Shown here: positions 8,932 through 18,096 of the stretch, piece by piece
Layout: every line of letters starts with the position of its first letter
How positions within the stretch are numbered: position 1 is the first letter of the stretch
Assembly (NCBI GenBank): GCA_963746605.1
Contig: CAVVCH010000019.1
Span: 1-64,000 of the forward strand
From: CAVQSS01 sp963746605
GTDB taxonomy: Bacteria > Desulfobacterota > RBG-13-43-22
Reading direction: 5' to 3'
Length of the DNA: 64,000 nt
Translations under genes and position numbers: made by a program
Notes under the pieces: generated by a model
What the model saw: the letters and a program-made list of their open reading frames with translations, nothing else
What the model was told of the DNA's origin: nothing
Databases searched by the model: none

Positions 8932-10188
8932 GTGGAATACGACGTCAAAGATCTTCAGTTAGCCGCTCAGGGGAATTTACGGATCGAATGGGCGCATCAA
9001 AGCATGCCGGTACTGGACAACATCCAAAAGCGCTTCGCCAAAGAAAAACCCTTGAAGGGGTACCGTTTGGCGGCTTGTCTGCATGTGACCACCGAAACGG
9101 CCAGTCTGGTCCGGACCCTGAAAGCCGGAGGGGCGGAAGTCGCCCTCTGCGCCTCCAACCCGCTGAGCACCCAGGACGATGTGGCCGCCGCCCTGGTTCA
9201 TTACGATCAGATCCCGGTCTTCGCTATTAAGGGGGAAGACAGCCAGACCTACTACCGGCATATTTATCAGACCCTGGACTTCAAACCCCATCTGACCATG
9301 GACGACGGAGCCGACTTGGTTTCAACCATCCACTCGGAGAAAAGGGGGCTATTGAAAGGGATCGTGGGCGGCACCGAGGAGACTACCACCGGGGTCATCC
9401 GCCTGCGGAGTATGGCCGAAAACAAGGTCCTGTCGTATCCCATCGTAGCGGTCAACGACGCCAAGACCAAGCATCTTTTTGACAACCGTTACGGCACCGG
9501 TCAAAGCACTATTGACGGGATCATCCGGGCCACCAACCGCCTGCTCGCCGGATCGGTCTTTGTCATCTGCGGCTATGGCTGGTGCGGCCGGGGAGTGGCC
9601 GTGCGGGCCAAAGGCCTGGGGGCCGATGTGGTCATCGCGGAAGTGGAACCCCTAAAGGCCCTGGAGGCGGTGATGGACGGCTTCCGGGTCCTGCCGATGG
9701 CCGAAGCGGCCAAGATCGGGGATTTCTTTTGTACCTTGACCGGGGATATCAAGGTCATCCGAAAAGAGCATTTTTCCGTTATGAAAACCGGGGCCATCGT
9801 CGCGAATTCCGGACATTTCAACGTCGAACTGGATTTGAAGGGCTTGGCCCAGATCAGCAAAAAACGCCGGCAGATCCGTGACTACGTGGAGGAATATACT
9901 CTGACCACCGGCCGAAAAATCAATGTCCTGGGAGAAGGTCGGTTGATCAACCTGGCGGCGGCGGAAGGCCACCCTTCCAGCGTGATGGACATGAGTTTCG
10001 CCAATCAGGCCCTTTGTTCGGAATACATGGTCCGCCAGGCCAAGAAATTGAAGAAAACTGTTTATCCGGTCCCCGAGGACATCGATCAGGAAATTGCCCG
10101 CCTCAAATTAGCCTCCATGGGGATTAAGATCGATACCCTGACACCGGAGCAGAAAAAATACCTGTCCTCCTGGGAGATGGGTACGTAA
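8932..10188 (+). CDS. ahcY: Adenosylhomocysteinase
   Basis: NAD-dependent hydrolysis of S-adenosylhomocysteine to adenosine and homocysteine; it removes the product inhibitor of methyltransferases and regenerates homocysteine. Conserved features: ACLHVTTETASLVRTL (substrate domain), GGTEETTTGV, FDNRYGTGQSTIDGI, the NAD-binding loop VICGYGWCGRGVA, ANSGHFNVE and the C-terminal helix ending in a YLSSW-type tail. At 418 residues it is of the short bacterial type, without the about 40-residue insertion of plant and some bacterial enzymes. The GTG start at 8932 follows AGGAG and AAGGA. Transcription ends at a perfect terminator 20 bases downstream. Confidence 0.97.
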   Translation: MEYDVKDLQLAAQGNLRIEWAHQSMPVLDNIQKRFAKEKPLKGYRLAACLHVTTETASLVRTLKAGGAEVALCASNPLSTQDDVAAALVHYDQIPVFAIKGEDSQTYYRHIYQTLDFKPHLTMDDGADLVSTIHSEKRGLLKGIVGGTEETTTGVIRLRSMAENKVLSYPIVAVNDAKTKHLFDNRYGTGQSTIDGIIRATNRLLAGSVFVICGYGWCGRGVAVRAKGLGADVVIAEVEPLKALEAVMDGFRVLPMAEAAKIGDFFCTLTGDIKVIRKEHFSVMKTGAIVANSGHFNVELDLKGLAQISKKRRQIRDYVEEYTLTTGRKINVLGEGRLINLAAAEGHPSSVMDMSFANQALCSEYMVRQAKKLKKTVYPVPEDIDQEIARLKLASMGIKIDTLTPEQKKYLSSWEMGT

Positions 10189-10209
10189 TCAAAGTAGCGA
10201 AGAAAAAAA

Positions 10210-10241
10210 GGGGCTGGAGTAATCTCCAGCCCCTTTTTTTC
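10210..10241 (+). terminator. Rho-independent terminator after ahcY
   Basis: A perfect 10-base stem (GGGGCTGGAG with CTCCAGCCCC), a TAAT loop and a run of seven T. Preceded by an A run, so it can also act on the opposite strand. Confidence 0.95.
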
Positions 10242-10251
10242 TTTAAGGGCT

Positions 10252-10370
10252 TGTCATTCTAAGCGAATGCGAAGAATCTTGTTTTTTTTAACAGGTTTCA
10301 ATATCCTTCGCAGAGTTTACCAGGGCCAAACGACGAGATCCTTCGCTCCCTTCGGTTACTCAGGATGACA
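10252..10370. repeat. Dispersed palindromic repeat (TGTCATTCT type)
   Basis: Begins TGTCATTCTAAGCGAA and ends with the near-inverse TTACTCAGGATGACA; the inner parts (GAAGAATCTTG and GAGATCCTTCGCTCCC) are also roughly complementary. This resembles the palindromic intergenic elements common in Deltaproteobacteria. It lies between convergent ahcY and fabH. No protein is encoded. Confidence 0.6.
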
Positions 10371-10446
10371 GGCTGGAATTTGCACTCAGACCTACGAAAG
10401 CTTATGACGGCATACGCCTCGCTTCTCGCTTCTCACTTTTTACTAT

Positions 10447-11436
10447 TTACCACCGTATCAACGCACTCGCCCAGGTCAATCCCCCTCCAAAGGCCGTCAG
10501 CACTACCAACTGGTCCTTCCGGATGGCTCCCGTCCGAACCGCCTCGTCCAGAGCGATGGGAATGGAAGCCGAGGAAATATTACCGAATTTCTGCACCGTC
10601 AGATAAAACTTCTCGATAGGCACGTTCAGACGCTTGGCCAGGGATTGGAGCATTCGCAAGTTGGCTTGATGAGGGATCACCCAGTCCACCTCTGCCAGGG
10701 TGTAGCCGTTGGTTTCGGCCGCTTCGACGCAGGCCTCGGCGAAATGTCTCACCGCCACCCGCACCGAAGCGCTGGCCTCGATCAGTTTCAAGGTATGCAG
10801 ATCCCGGTCCACGCTCTCATGGGAGATCGGGGTGGTTTTGGAGCCTCCGCCCGGCATGAGCAAATTGGCCCCGTTGGCCCCGTCGGTGTGAATATGGGTG
10901 GAGAGGACCTGATGCCCCTGTGTTCCTTGATTCGCGGTCAGCACTACGGCGCCGGACCCATCGCCCCAGAGGATGGCCGAGGCCCGGTCCTTCCAGTTCA
11001 AGGTTCGGGTCATGATCTCCGAGGCCACGACCAGGATCGTCTGGAAAGTCCCGGCCTTCAGATATTGTTCGGCCACGTTCAGGGCAAACACGAAACCGGA
11101 ACAGGCGGCGGTGACATCGAACGTCACCGCCCGATCGGCCCCCAGCTTGGCCTGCAGCCAGTTGGCGGCGGCCGGACAATGGGTGTCCGGAGTGATGGTG
11201 GCCACGATGATGAGTTGCAAATCCGCCACGGTTAGCCCGGCCATCTCCAGAGCCTTCCGGGAGGCCTCCAACGCCAGATCGGAGGCGGTCACATCGGGAC
11301 CGGCCACGCGCCGTTCCCGGATCCCGGTCCGTTGGGTGATCCATTCGTCGTTGGTATCCAAAATTGTTTCCAGGTCCCGGTTGTGAAGTACGCGGGGAGG
11401 AAGATACGATCCGGTTCCTTGAATGAAAATCGGCAT
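10447..11436 (-). CDS. fabH: 3-oxoacyl-ACP synthase III (FabH)
   Basis: Condenses acetyl-CoA (or a branched acyl-CoA) with malonyl-ACP to start fatty acid chains. A 329-residue thiolase-fold enzyme with the complete catalytic triad: Cys112 in DVTAACSGFVFAL, His in VIPHQANLRM (about 248) and Asn in FGNISSASIP (about 278). The N-terminal GSYLPPRVLHNRDLE and NDEWITQRTGIRERR are typical. It stands alone, without fabD, fabG, acpP or plsX neighbours, and is flanked on both sides by repeats, so it may be a secondary FabH or one for a special product. The housekeeping reaction is the default assumption. Confidence 0.93.
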   Translation of the reverse strand: MPIFIQGTGSYLPPRVLHNRDLETILDTNDEWITQRTGIRERRVAGPDVTASDLALEASRKALEMAGLTVADLQLIIVATITPDTHCPAAANWLQAKLGADRAVTFDVTAACSGFVFALNVAEQYLKAGTFQTILVVASEIMTRTLNWKDRASAILWGDGSGAVVLTANQGTQGHQVLSTHIHTDGANGANLLMPGGGSKTTPISHESVDRDLHTLKLIEASASVRVAVRHFAEACVEAAETNGYTLAEVDWVIPHQANLRMLQSLAKRLNVPIEKFYLTVQKFGNISSASIPIALDEAVRTGAIRKDQLVVLTAFGGGLTWASALIRW

Positions 11437-11497
11437 AAATTGAATACTCCTCGTTTATTTTCGTACTAGACCCCCATGCTCGGGGCGGGCACCCTCG

Positions 11498-11540
11498 ATG
11501 AACGTCGAACATTGAACATCGAACGCCCAACCTCGAATGA
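11498..11540. repeat. Short dispersed repeat with GAAC(A/G)TCGAAC units
   Basis: Tandem TGAACGTCGAACA-type units followed by CCAAC and TCGAATG. A second copy with the same order lies at 49614-49650, lacking one unit. Function unknown. Confidence 0.6.
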
Positions 11541-11555
11541 AAGACAGGTGTTTCG

Positions 11556-11700
11556 TAGGGAAGAGGTTAACCCCCTCCCGGGCTTGGGAATCAAGGATTC
11601 AGGGTTCGTTTTGTCGGCCTGACTGAGGGCGGGAGGGGATTAACCCCTCCCCTACACTTGGACCCTGGAGCCATTGAACCCTGTTTTTAGATATTAACAT
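11556..11700. repeat. Dispersed repeat with paired GGGGATTAACCCC hairpins, copy 1
   Basis: Two hairpin modules, AGAGGTTAACCCCCTCCC and GGGAGGGGATTAACCCCTCC, are joined by a semi-conserved spacer containing AATCAAGGATTCAG and followed by TTGGACCCTGGAG. The same order recurs at 28388-28535. Non-coding; lies between divergent-side fabH and the lut operon. Confidence 0.75.
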
Positions 11701-11721
11701 ACTAAACGCAACCTCAGCCGG

Positions 11722-12297
11722 TCACCCTGCTACCCCCACCGGAAAACAAAGGGTAATGACACTCAATTCCTTGGGTCCGTGGGCGCCCAGGACCAGATTC
11801 AATTCAATGTCCGCCGTGCGGCTGGCCCCGGTAATAAAGGTCACGGCGCTGCCCTGGGACAAAAAGCTTTCCCCCTCGGGATAAAGATCCAGAAACTGGT
11901 CCAAGGAGAACAGCAACCGTTCCAGGGGCAACAGGGCGATATGGTGGGGAGGGGCCAGGGAAAGTCCTCGTCCCCCCGATTGCCCCGAAGCCAGGATCAG
12001 GGTGCCGGTTTCCGCCAGGGCGTAATCCACCCCGGTGATCCCCACGGAGATATCCCGAAGGGGCTTCCATGGCCCGTTACCCGGATGAAGTTCATTCGCC
12101 GGCTTATAAACGGGAAGATCCAGATCCAGTTTTCCCAGCCAAGGGCGGTCCTCCCGGGCAATGGCTTCGGGAAGGCAGTCCCGACATAGGGATTGGAGTA
12201 TATCCTTTAAAGCGGCCGGGTCTCCGGCCCGAAAGGTTCGAGCTTGCAGGGCCTTGAGCTCCGACTCCAGCCGGTCAAGCCAATCAGTCCTGTCCAT
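11722..12297 (-). CDS. lutC: LUD-domain protein, lactate utilisation subunit C
   Basis: Small LUD-domain (DUF162) subunit of the LutABC iron-sulfur L-lactate dehydrogenase system. At 191 residues it contains ISVGITGVDYALAETGTLILASG, the family core, then HHIALLPLERLLFSL and SAVTFITGASRTADIE. A glycine/serine-rich C-terminal part closes with GAHGPKELSV. It lacks Fe-S motifs, as expected for LutC. Its start overlaps the end of lutB by 14 bases, so translation is coupled. Last gene of the minus-strand operon lutA-lutB-lutC. Confidence 0.9.
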   Translation of the reverse strand: MDRTDWLDRLESELKALQARTFRAGDPAALKDILQSLCRDCLPEAIAREDRPWLGKLDLDLPVYKPANELHPGNGPWKPLRDISVGITGVDYALAETGTLILASGQSGGRGLSLAPPHHIALLPLERLLFSLDQFLDLYPEGESFLSQGSAVTFITGASRTADIELNLVLGAHGPKELSVITLCFPVGVAG

Positions 12298-13585
12298 CGT
12301 CCCAGATCCGGTGAAAGTTTCTTTTGGGCAGGTGGACCCCGGTAGGCAGGAGGGCCGGCGTGATTTCCTGGCCGATCTGGGCCAGACCCAAGGCCGCCTG
12401 GTAGCGCTCCGGGCTGGACTGGCAGGCCCCCCAGATTTCCATCATTTTTCTTTCCAGCCAGGGAAGTCCGTGTTGCTCCACAATCCGTCGACGCAGGGTC
12501 AACAGCAAGTCGGGCAGGGGAATCCGGACCGGGCAGACCTCGGCGCAGGCACGACACAGGGTGGAAGCCATGGGCAGGTATTTGGCCCGCTGAATCCCCA
12601 AAAATTGGGGCGTCACCACGGAGCCGATGGGTCCGCTGTAAACCCAGCCATAGGCATGGCCGCCGATCCGCTGGTAAACCGGGCAGACATTCAAACAGGC
12701 CCCGCAACGCAGGCAATAGAGTGACGCTCGCATTTCTTCGTCCTGACGGATGCGGCTTCGCCCGTTATCCAGCAGCACGATATGCATCTCCTCCGGGCCG
12801 TCGAGCTCCCCGGGGCGACGAGGCCCTTGGATCAGGGAGACGTAGGTCGAGGATTTCTGGCCGGTGGCGCTGCGGGCCAGCAGTTTCAGAAAGACCCCCA
12901 GTTCCTGGAGACCGGGGATCACCTTTTCAATCCCCACCACCGCCACGTGGACCCGGGGGAAGGTGGTGCTGAATCGTGCGTTGCCCTCATTTTCCAGGAT
13001 AGCGATGGTCCCGGTTCGGGCCAGGGCGAAGTTGGCTCCGCTGATCCCCAGGCCGGCCTGAAAATATTTGTCCCGCAGGAATTCCCGGGCTACCAGGGTC
13101 AGTTTCACCGGGTCATCATAGAGGGGCACCCCTAATTTCTTAGTGAAAAGGAGGGCGATCTCCTGCTGGGTCTTGTGCAGGGCCGGGGCGATGATATGGG
13201 ACGGCCCTTCGCCGGCCAATTGGATGATAAATTCGCCCAGGTCGGTCTCCCAGACCTGGATTCCGATGGCCTCGAGGTGGCGGTTCAGGTCGATCTCTTC
13301 GGTGGTCATGGACTTGCCCTTGACCACCATCCCGATCCCCTTGGATTGAGCCAGATCTCCGATATAACGGCAGGCCTCGGCCCCGTCCGGTGAACGGTGC
13401 ACGGTTATGCCCAGCTTTTGGGCGGAGGAGGTAAATTCCTCCAGGTAGGCGTCCAGATTCGCTACGGCCTCGGCCTTGATCTCGTGAGCCCGGGTCCGCA
13501 GGGCCTCGGCTTCGGGCAACTCCCCGAAGGCCTTGGTCCGATTCTGGCTGAAACGACGGGAGGCCCGGGAAATGGCCTCCTGCAT
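12284..13585 (-). CDS. lutB: LutB iron-sulfur protein with LUD domain
   Basis: A 433-residue LutB: an N-terminal LUD domain (VVKGKSMTTEEIDLN, ISGANFALARTGTIAILENEGNAR), then two ferredoxin-like clusters, CLRCGACLNVCPVY (about 290-303) and CRACAEVCPVRIPLPDLL. A C-terminal helical part follows. It should pass electrons from lactate oxidation towards LutA and the quinone or a flavoprotein. The frame is open for 12 codons upstream of the chosen ATG (ENRPALALEDKT), and these look like the usual LutB N-terminus, but they hold no standard start codon before the lutA stop; the true start may be non-canonical or an indel may exist. Tightly linked to lutA (36 bases). Confidence 0.93.
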   Translation of the reverse strand: MQEAISRASRRFSQNRTKAFGELPEAEALRTRAHEIKAEAVANLDAYLEEFTSSAQKLGITVHRSPDGAEACRYIGDLAQSKGIGMVVKGKSMTTEEIDLNRHLEAIGIQVWETDLGEFIIQLAGEGPSHIIAPALHKTQQEIALLFTKKLGVPLYDDPVKLTLVAREFLRDKYFQAGLGISGANFALARTGTIAILENEGNARFSTTFPRVHVAVVGIEKVIPGLQELGVFLKLLARSATGQKSSTYVSLIQGPRRPGELDGPEEMHIVLLDNGRSRIRQDEEMRASLYCLRCGACLNVCPVYQRIGGHAYGWVYSGPIGSVVTPQFLGIQRAKYLPMASTLCRACAEVCPVRIPLPDLLLTLRRRIVEQHGLPWLERKMMEIWGACQSSPERYQAALGLAQIGQEITPALLPTGVHLPKRNFHRIWDDGQD

Positions 13586-13621
13586 GGTCTTGTCTTCCAG
13601 CGCCAGGGCAGGCCTGTTTTC

Positions 13622-14392
13622 TTAAACTGTTCGGTTCGTATGTTCATAAATCAGGACACGGCTGTTCAATATTTCCACGAGGTGTTTAACCTGGATCGAC
13701 GACCCGACCCGGTTCAATCCGGCCTGGATATTCATCAGGCAGCCCGGGTCATTGCCGACCACCCACTGCGCCCCGGTAGCCAGGATTTGCTTTACCTTTT
13801 CCCCGGTGATGGCTTGCGAGACTTCGGGGAACCGCAAAGAGAAAAGGCCGCCGAAACCGCAACAGGCCTTGGAATCGGACATTTCAACCAGTTCCAACCC
13901 CTTGACCTGAGCGAGCAAACGGCGGGGCTCGTCGAATATGCCCAGGCCCCGGGCGGAGTGGCAGGAGTCGTGATAGGTAACTTTTCCCTGGAAACGGGCA
14001 CGAATCTTTTCGGGTTGAACGAACGCAGTCAGGAATTGTGAGACCTCAAAAATTTTCTCTGATAGGGTCCGCGCCCTGGCCAGGGTTTCGGGTTCACGGT
14101 CGAACAGTTCCGGATAATGCTTCTTGACCATGGCCGTGCAGGAACCGGAGGGGCAGACAATGCACTCCGCCGGCTCAAAAATATCGAGAAACCGGCGAGC
14201 CAGCTTCCTGGCCACCTCAAAATAGCCCTGGTTAAAAGCCGGCTGCCCGCAGCAGGTCTGTTCTTTCGGATACTCCACCCGGAAGCCGCACTTCCTCAGC
14301 AGGACCACCAGGTCCTGAGCCGCCTGAGGATAGAGCGAATCCATCAGGCAGGGGATAAATAACGTTGCGGATGAAGGGGCATTTAAATCCAT
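13622..14392 (-). CDS. lutA: LutA, CCG-domain iron-sulfur oxidoreductase
   Basis: A 256-residue protein of two CCG (DUF224) domains that bind Fe-S clusters and serve in electron transfer in lactate oxidation. Domain 1 has FIPCLMDSLYP, EQTCCGQPAFNQG and CPSGSCTAM. Domain 2 has YHDSCHSARGLGI, SKACCGFGGLFS and GNDPGCLMNIQAG. First gene of the lut operon. LutABC oxidises L-lactate to pyruvate in many bacteria and is frequent in sulfate reducers; no lactate permease or D-LDH gene is adjacent here. Confidence 0.93.
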   Translation of the reverse strand: MDLNAPSSATLFIPCLMDSLYPQAAQDLVVLLRKCGFRVEYPKEQTCCGQPAFNQGYFEVARKLARRFLDIFEPAECIVCPSGSCTAMVKKHYPELFDREPETLARARTLSEKIFEVSQFLTAFVQPEKIRARFQGKVTYHDSCHSARGLGIFDEPRRLLAQVKGLELVEMSDSKACCGFGGLFSLRFPEVSQAITGEKVKQILATGAQWVVGNDPGCLMNIQAGLNRVGSSIQVKHLVEILNSRVLIYEHTNRTV

Positions 14393-15037
14393 GGGTTATT
14401 TTGTAACATAAAAGACTGTATATGATAATACAAATTTTCTTTACCTGGAAGTCGACGATCCATTTGTGATAAAGTCATTCCAATGGAGGCAGCGGCTTCG
14501 ATTCTCGTGGTGATACTGGCCGTCTATGTTTACCAAGCCACCGAACCGGAGATGCCGCTTTTGAGGGCGCCGCGGAATCGGTTGCGCCCATCCCCATGGA
14601 AATTATTATCGCCACCGTAGCCTCTCCAACAATCCCCCAGTTCCTCGACCAACTGAACACACTGGGGGAGGTCCAGGGAAAAATAATCTCTCCCTCACCC
14701 CACATGGGCCGGTTTCGATTCGAATAGAAATCCTCCTCATCATTCCCTAAAGATCGGAATTCAGTGTGTTCGCTGCCTCCTGGTCCTGATAGGTTGATTG
14801 GGCCATAGAACCCTGGTAACGATGCAGGTTGGGTTGGGAGACTATCCTGCCGTTTCCGGAGAGGAGGAAGCGCAATAGTCAGACTGGTGGTTGAAGTAGA
14901 TAGTTCCAAGGACAGCTTTGCGGCAACTGGGGGGAGACGACGGCCAAGAAATCTTCACCGGGTCGGCAAGATGGATCGCGATGGGATTCCAGTCCTTCCT
15001 GGAGAGAATTACCTCCTATTGCCCGTAGGTGAAACAT
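14393..15037. other. Region without a supportable gene between lutA and the EEP protein
   Basis: A minus-strand open frame (14475-14909) and short plus-strand stretches (for example APIPMEIIIATVASPTIPQF, about 14574-14635) both look partly protein-like, but neither has a ribosome site, a signal peptide or a family I recognise. It may be a decayed gene. The lutA promoter should lie at 14393-14460, which is AT-rich. Confidence 0.4.
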
Positions 15038-15952
15038 TCATATTCCACCAGCCTGATTAGAACCATTCTTCTTTTTCCTCCGGCTGAAAGGGAGAGTCGG
15101 GAGGACTTTGCCAGGCAGCAGTTTTGCCCGGCGTTTGGGGAAGGTCGGCCCCTTTTGCCCGTCCAGCCTCAGGACCATCCAAACCGGCTTGTGGTCACTG
15201 GCCTGACGGTTGTCCTGGACTACACCGACCTCACCCCTTGGGCTGCCCTCAAAATTCCGTACGAAGATATGATCCCAGGCAAAGAGGCTGATTGTCCTTC
15301 TAACCGATTTGGTAGCCCAAAAATATCCTTGTCTCTCCAGGAACCGGCCAATGCCTCTGGCATTCATGTCTCCGACCATGATGATCGGGCCGGAAAATTT
15401 TTCGGCATCGGCCAGCACGGCCTCCACTTGGTGTTTTCGCTGCCGGGGGAGAATCTCCAAGGCCGTGCCGAGGTGAAGACTGTAGGCCCTGAGCTTCCAC
15501 TTCCCTATCTTGAACGTAGCCGCTACGGCAATGCGCTGCATCTTTTCTATCTGACCGGAGTGGGGCAAGAAGATCTTTTGATCTTCCAGTATCCGCCAGG
15601 GCGAAAGCAGGGCATTGCCAAAATTCTTGCCATGGGCCGAGTGAACCACTGCCGGGTAATAGACATAATTCAAACCCAACCGACTGGCTATCTTTTCGAC
15701 ACCGGCTTCATCCATTTCTTGCAGGGCCAGAATATCCAGGTCCTGCAGGGCCTGGCTTTTTTCTAGAAGCCGGAGAGCCCGATCGATGTACCGGGAAAAC
15801 TTGACATTAAACGTGACAATCCTCAGGGCCCTGGCCACCGGACGTCCAGGACGGCTATGGCCTCCGGTGAACCGCGGCCCGTATTGGTCCGGCAGTATCT
15901 GACCGGTCCGGCCCCGATACTGGCGGCCGATCGATTTAGGAATTATCGGCAT
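15038..15952 (-). CDS. Endonuclease/exonuclease/phosphatase-family hydrolase
   Basis: A 304-residue member of the EEP fold (DNase I, AP endonuclease, sphingomyelinase). Catalytic motifs in order: RIVTFNVKFSR (Asn), LALQEMDEAG (metal-binding Glu), AYSLHLGTA (His), VGDMNARG (Asp/Asn), DHIFVRNF and ASDHKPVWM (C-terminal Asp-His pair). The set is complete, so an active Mg-dependent phosphodiesterase is likely; the substrate could be DNA, a lipid or another phosphodiester. Basic N- and C-terminal extensions (PKRRAKLLPGK, SRRKKKNGSN) fall outside the fold. No signal peptide is seen. It stands alone on its strand. Confidence 0.85.
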   Translation of the reverse strand: MPIIPKSIGRQYRGRTGQILPDQYGPRFTGGHSRPGRPVARALRIVTFNVKFSRYIDRALRLLEKSQALQDLDILALQEMDEAGVEKIASRLGLNYVYYPAVVHSAHGKNFGNALLSPWRILEDQKIFLPHSGQIEKMQRIAVAATFKIGKWKLRAYSLHLGTALEILPRQRKHQVEAVLADAEKFSGPIIMVGDMNARGIGRFLERQGYFWATKSVRRTISLFAWDHIFVRNFEGSPRGEVGVVQDNRQASDHKPVWMVLRLDGQKGPTFPKRRAKLLPGKVLPTLPFSRRKKKNGSNQAGGI

Positions 15953-16221
15953 CCTTTCTCATCTCCTGGGTTGACTAGTCCGGGCCAGAAGGTCTTTTGA
16001 CTTTGTCCAACCCTGATCATGGCTTTAGTTAACCCGGCAGCGGCAATTCTTTAGAGAGAAGCGAAAGGGAAACGGCAGCGGCCTGTTAACCAGATACCTT
16101 TCAGCATAAATTTTTTGGTATAAAAATTCAATCATTAATGTTTTTTCGAGGATAGGCCGATAGCAATATAGATTAAATCAAACATCCGAATCCTATCGCA
16201 TCGGTTAAAGGGGTTTCACGC

Positions 16222-18024
16222 ATGGTCACTAAAAATCGTAAATGCTTTTTAAAAATTGCTCTACCGGTCTTATGTTTGTTTTTGTCCGGCCTCGGTTGGC
16301 TGCCTGAATCTCTGGGAATAAACGCAGTCCAGGCCCAACCCCCTTTGGGAATATCCACGAAAATCTATTTTCCGCTGGTATTTAGACCCTGGGCTCTCTC
16401 CTGGCCGATCGCCGCCGAGGTTTTCACCACAGCCGAACAGCAGATTCTCCCTATGGGACTATCTACCAACACGCCGCAGATTAACCCGGCGGACGTGCCG
16501 CTATACGCGCAATACGGTTACAGCGCCTGGTACGCAGGGGCCGGCTTAACCCATGTCAAGCGGGCCGAACTGGCGCCCGCCTACACGAACGGCCCCAATA
16601 CGGCTCGACTTTTGTCCTTCTTTACCCTATCCGACATCCATATAGCCGACAAGGAATCTCCGGCTCAGCCGATATACTTTGGTTGGGATTCGGGGTTTGG
16701 TTCAGGAGAGTCGTCAGCTTGGTCGCCGGTCGTTAACTCGACGACCCAGGTCCTTGATGCCGCCGTCCAGACGATCAATGCCTTGCATAAAAAAACACCT
16801 TTCGATTTCGGCATTGCCCTTGGTGATGCAATCAACAACAACCAATATAACGAGTTGAGATGGTATATCGATGTCTTTGATGGCCAGCTCATTACCCCCA
16901 GCTCCGGCGCCCATGCCGGAGCCGATACCATCGATTATCAGAAACCTTTCCAGGCCATGGGGCTGGATAAGGCGATCTCCTGGTATCAGGTCATTGGCAA
17001 CCATGATCAGTTCTGGATGGGTTCGGTCTATGAGAACCCCAAGCTCATACAGGCCCATGTCGGGAATACCGTACTCAACCAGGGAAATGACTCCAATCAT
17101 ATGAACGCCGTCAATGAGACCGGTTTCTATATGGGCGTGGTCGACGGCTCAACATTCTACGGGGATGTCATCAAGGTAGGGCCGGAGGCTAACTTTCCCA
17201 ACCCTCCAACGGTCATTGCCGACGCCAATCGCCGTTCACTGGCGACCAGTGCTTCCTCAAGCCAAAATTGGATGCGCGAATTTTTTACGACGACGTCGAA
17301 CCCGGTTGGTCACGGCTTCACCCAGACCAACGTGGACAACGACTTTACCTCGTATAGCTTCCAGCCGAAGTCGGATATACCGATCAAGGTTATTGCCCTT
17401 GATGATACTTGCAAGGGACAGGCCCAGCCGAATTATGCCGCCGGTTGTCTCGACCAGACCCGGATCGACTGGCTCAAAGGGGAACTCCAGCAGGGGCAGG
17501 ACGAAAACAAGCTCATGATTATCGCGGCGCATATCCCGGTCAACCCGCAAACGTACCTCATTGACGACGGAACGCGCATGCCTGTATTTAACACCCCTAC
17601 CGATGCCTCGTTGATCGCCATCCTGCACAATTATCCGAATCTCATCCTCTGGATCTCGGGACATCGTCACTTGAATACCGTTAGCGCCCAACCGTATGAT
17701 TCGACTGTTACCGGTCAAGGTCCTGAAAATAGCTTCTGGGAAGTCGAGACGGCCTCGCTCCGGGATTTTCCCCAGGAGTTCCGTACCTTCGACATCCGCC
17801 GCAACAGTGACCATACCATTTCCATCATTATAACCAATGTGGATCCCGCAGTTATCGCCGGCTCGCCCGCGGCTAAGTCGCGGGGGTATGCCGTCGGCGC
17901 CGCGCGGGCATTTGGCAGCTACCCCCTCTCGGATACCGCTTCCCAGGCTTATAACGCCGAACTGGTGAAACAGTTGACACCCGCCATGCAGGCGATCATT
18001 GCCAATTACGGAGAAAACTTGTAG
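16222..18024 (+). CDS. Exported metallophosphoesterase, TIGR03768-like
   Basis: A 600-residue protein with a signal peptide (basic start, LPVLCLFLSGLGWL, cleavage likely near VQAQ at about 40). The calcineurin-like metal motifs are FFTLSDIHIAD (about 135), ALGDAINNNQYNE, VIGNHDQFWMG, IIAAHIPVN and ISGHRHLNTV, a complete dimetal site. QYGYSAWYAGAGLTHVKR just before the domain is, from memory, characteristic of the TIGR03768 group of secreted phosphoesterases. It should act in the periplasm or outside; the substrate is unknown. The ATG follows GGGG about 10 bases upstream. A lipoprotein gene of the DUF2799 family follows closely. Confidence 0.88.
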   Translation: MVTKNRKCFLKIALPVLCLFLSGLGWLPESLGINAVQAQPPLGISTKIYFPLVFRPWALSWPIAAEVFTTAEQQILPMGLSTNTPQINPADVPLYAQYGYSAWYAGAGLTHVKRAELAPAYTNGPNTARLLSFFTLSDIHIADKESPAQPIYFGWDSGFGSGESSAWSPVVNSTTQVLDAAVQTINALHKKTPFDFGIALGDAINNNQYNELRWYIDVFDGQLITPSSGAHAGADTIDYQKPFQAMGLDKAISWYQVIGNHDQFWMGSVYENPKLIQAHVGNTVLNQGNDSNHMNAVNETGFYMGVVDGSTFYGDVIKVGPEANFPNPPTVIADANRRSLATSASSSQNWMREFFTTTSNPVGHGFTQTNVDNDFTSYSFQPKSDIPIKVIALDDTCKGQAQPNYAAGCLDQTRIDWLKGELQQGQDENKLMIIAAHIPVNPQTYLIDDGTRMPVFNTPTDASLIAILHNYPNLILWISGHRHLNTVSAQPYDSTVTGQGPENSFWEVETASLRDFPQEFRTFDIRRNSDHTISIIITNVDPAVIAGSPAAKSRGYAVGAARAFGSYPLSDTASQAYNAELVKQLTPAMQAIIANYGENL

Positions 18025-18096
18025 AGGAGAATACGACGCGAATTCGCCAAGGGCCGACTATGCGCCACCTTATCGTCATGGCGAGTATGCATTGGG

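Noticed and set aside
14475..14909. 144-residue minus-strand frame
   Set aside because: No signal, ribosome site or recognisable domain; plus-strand fragments look equally plausible, so neither was called a gene.
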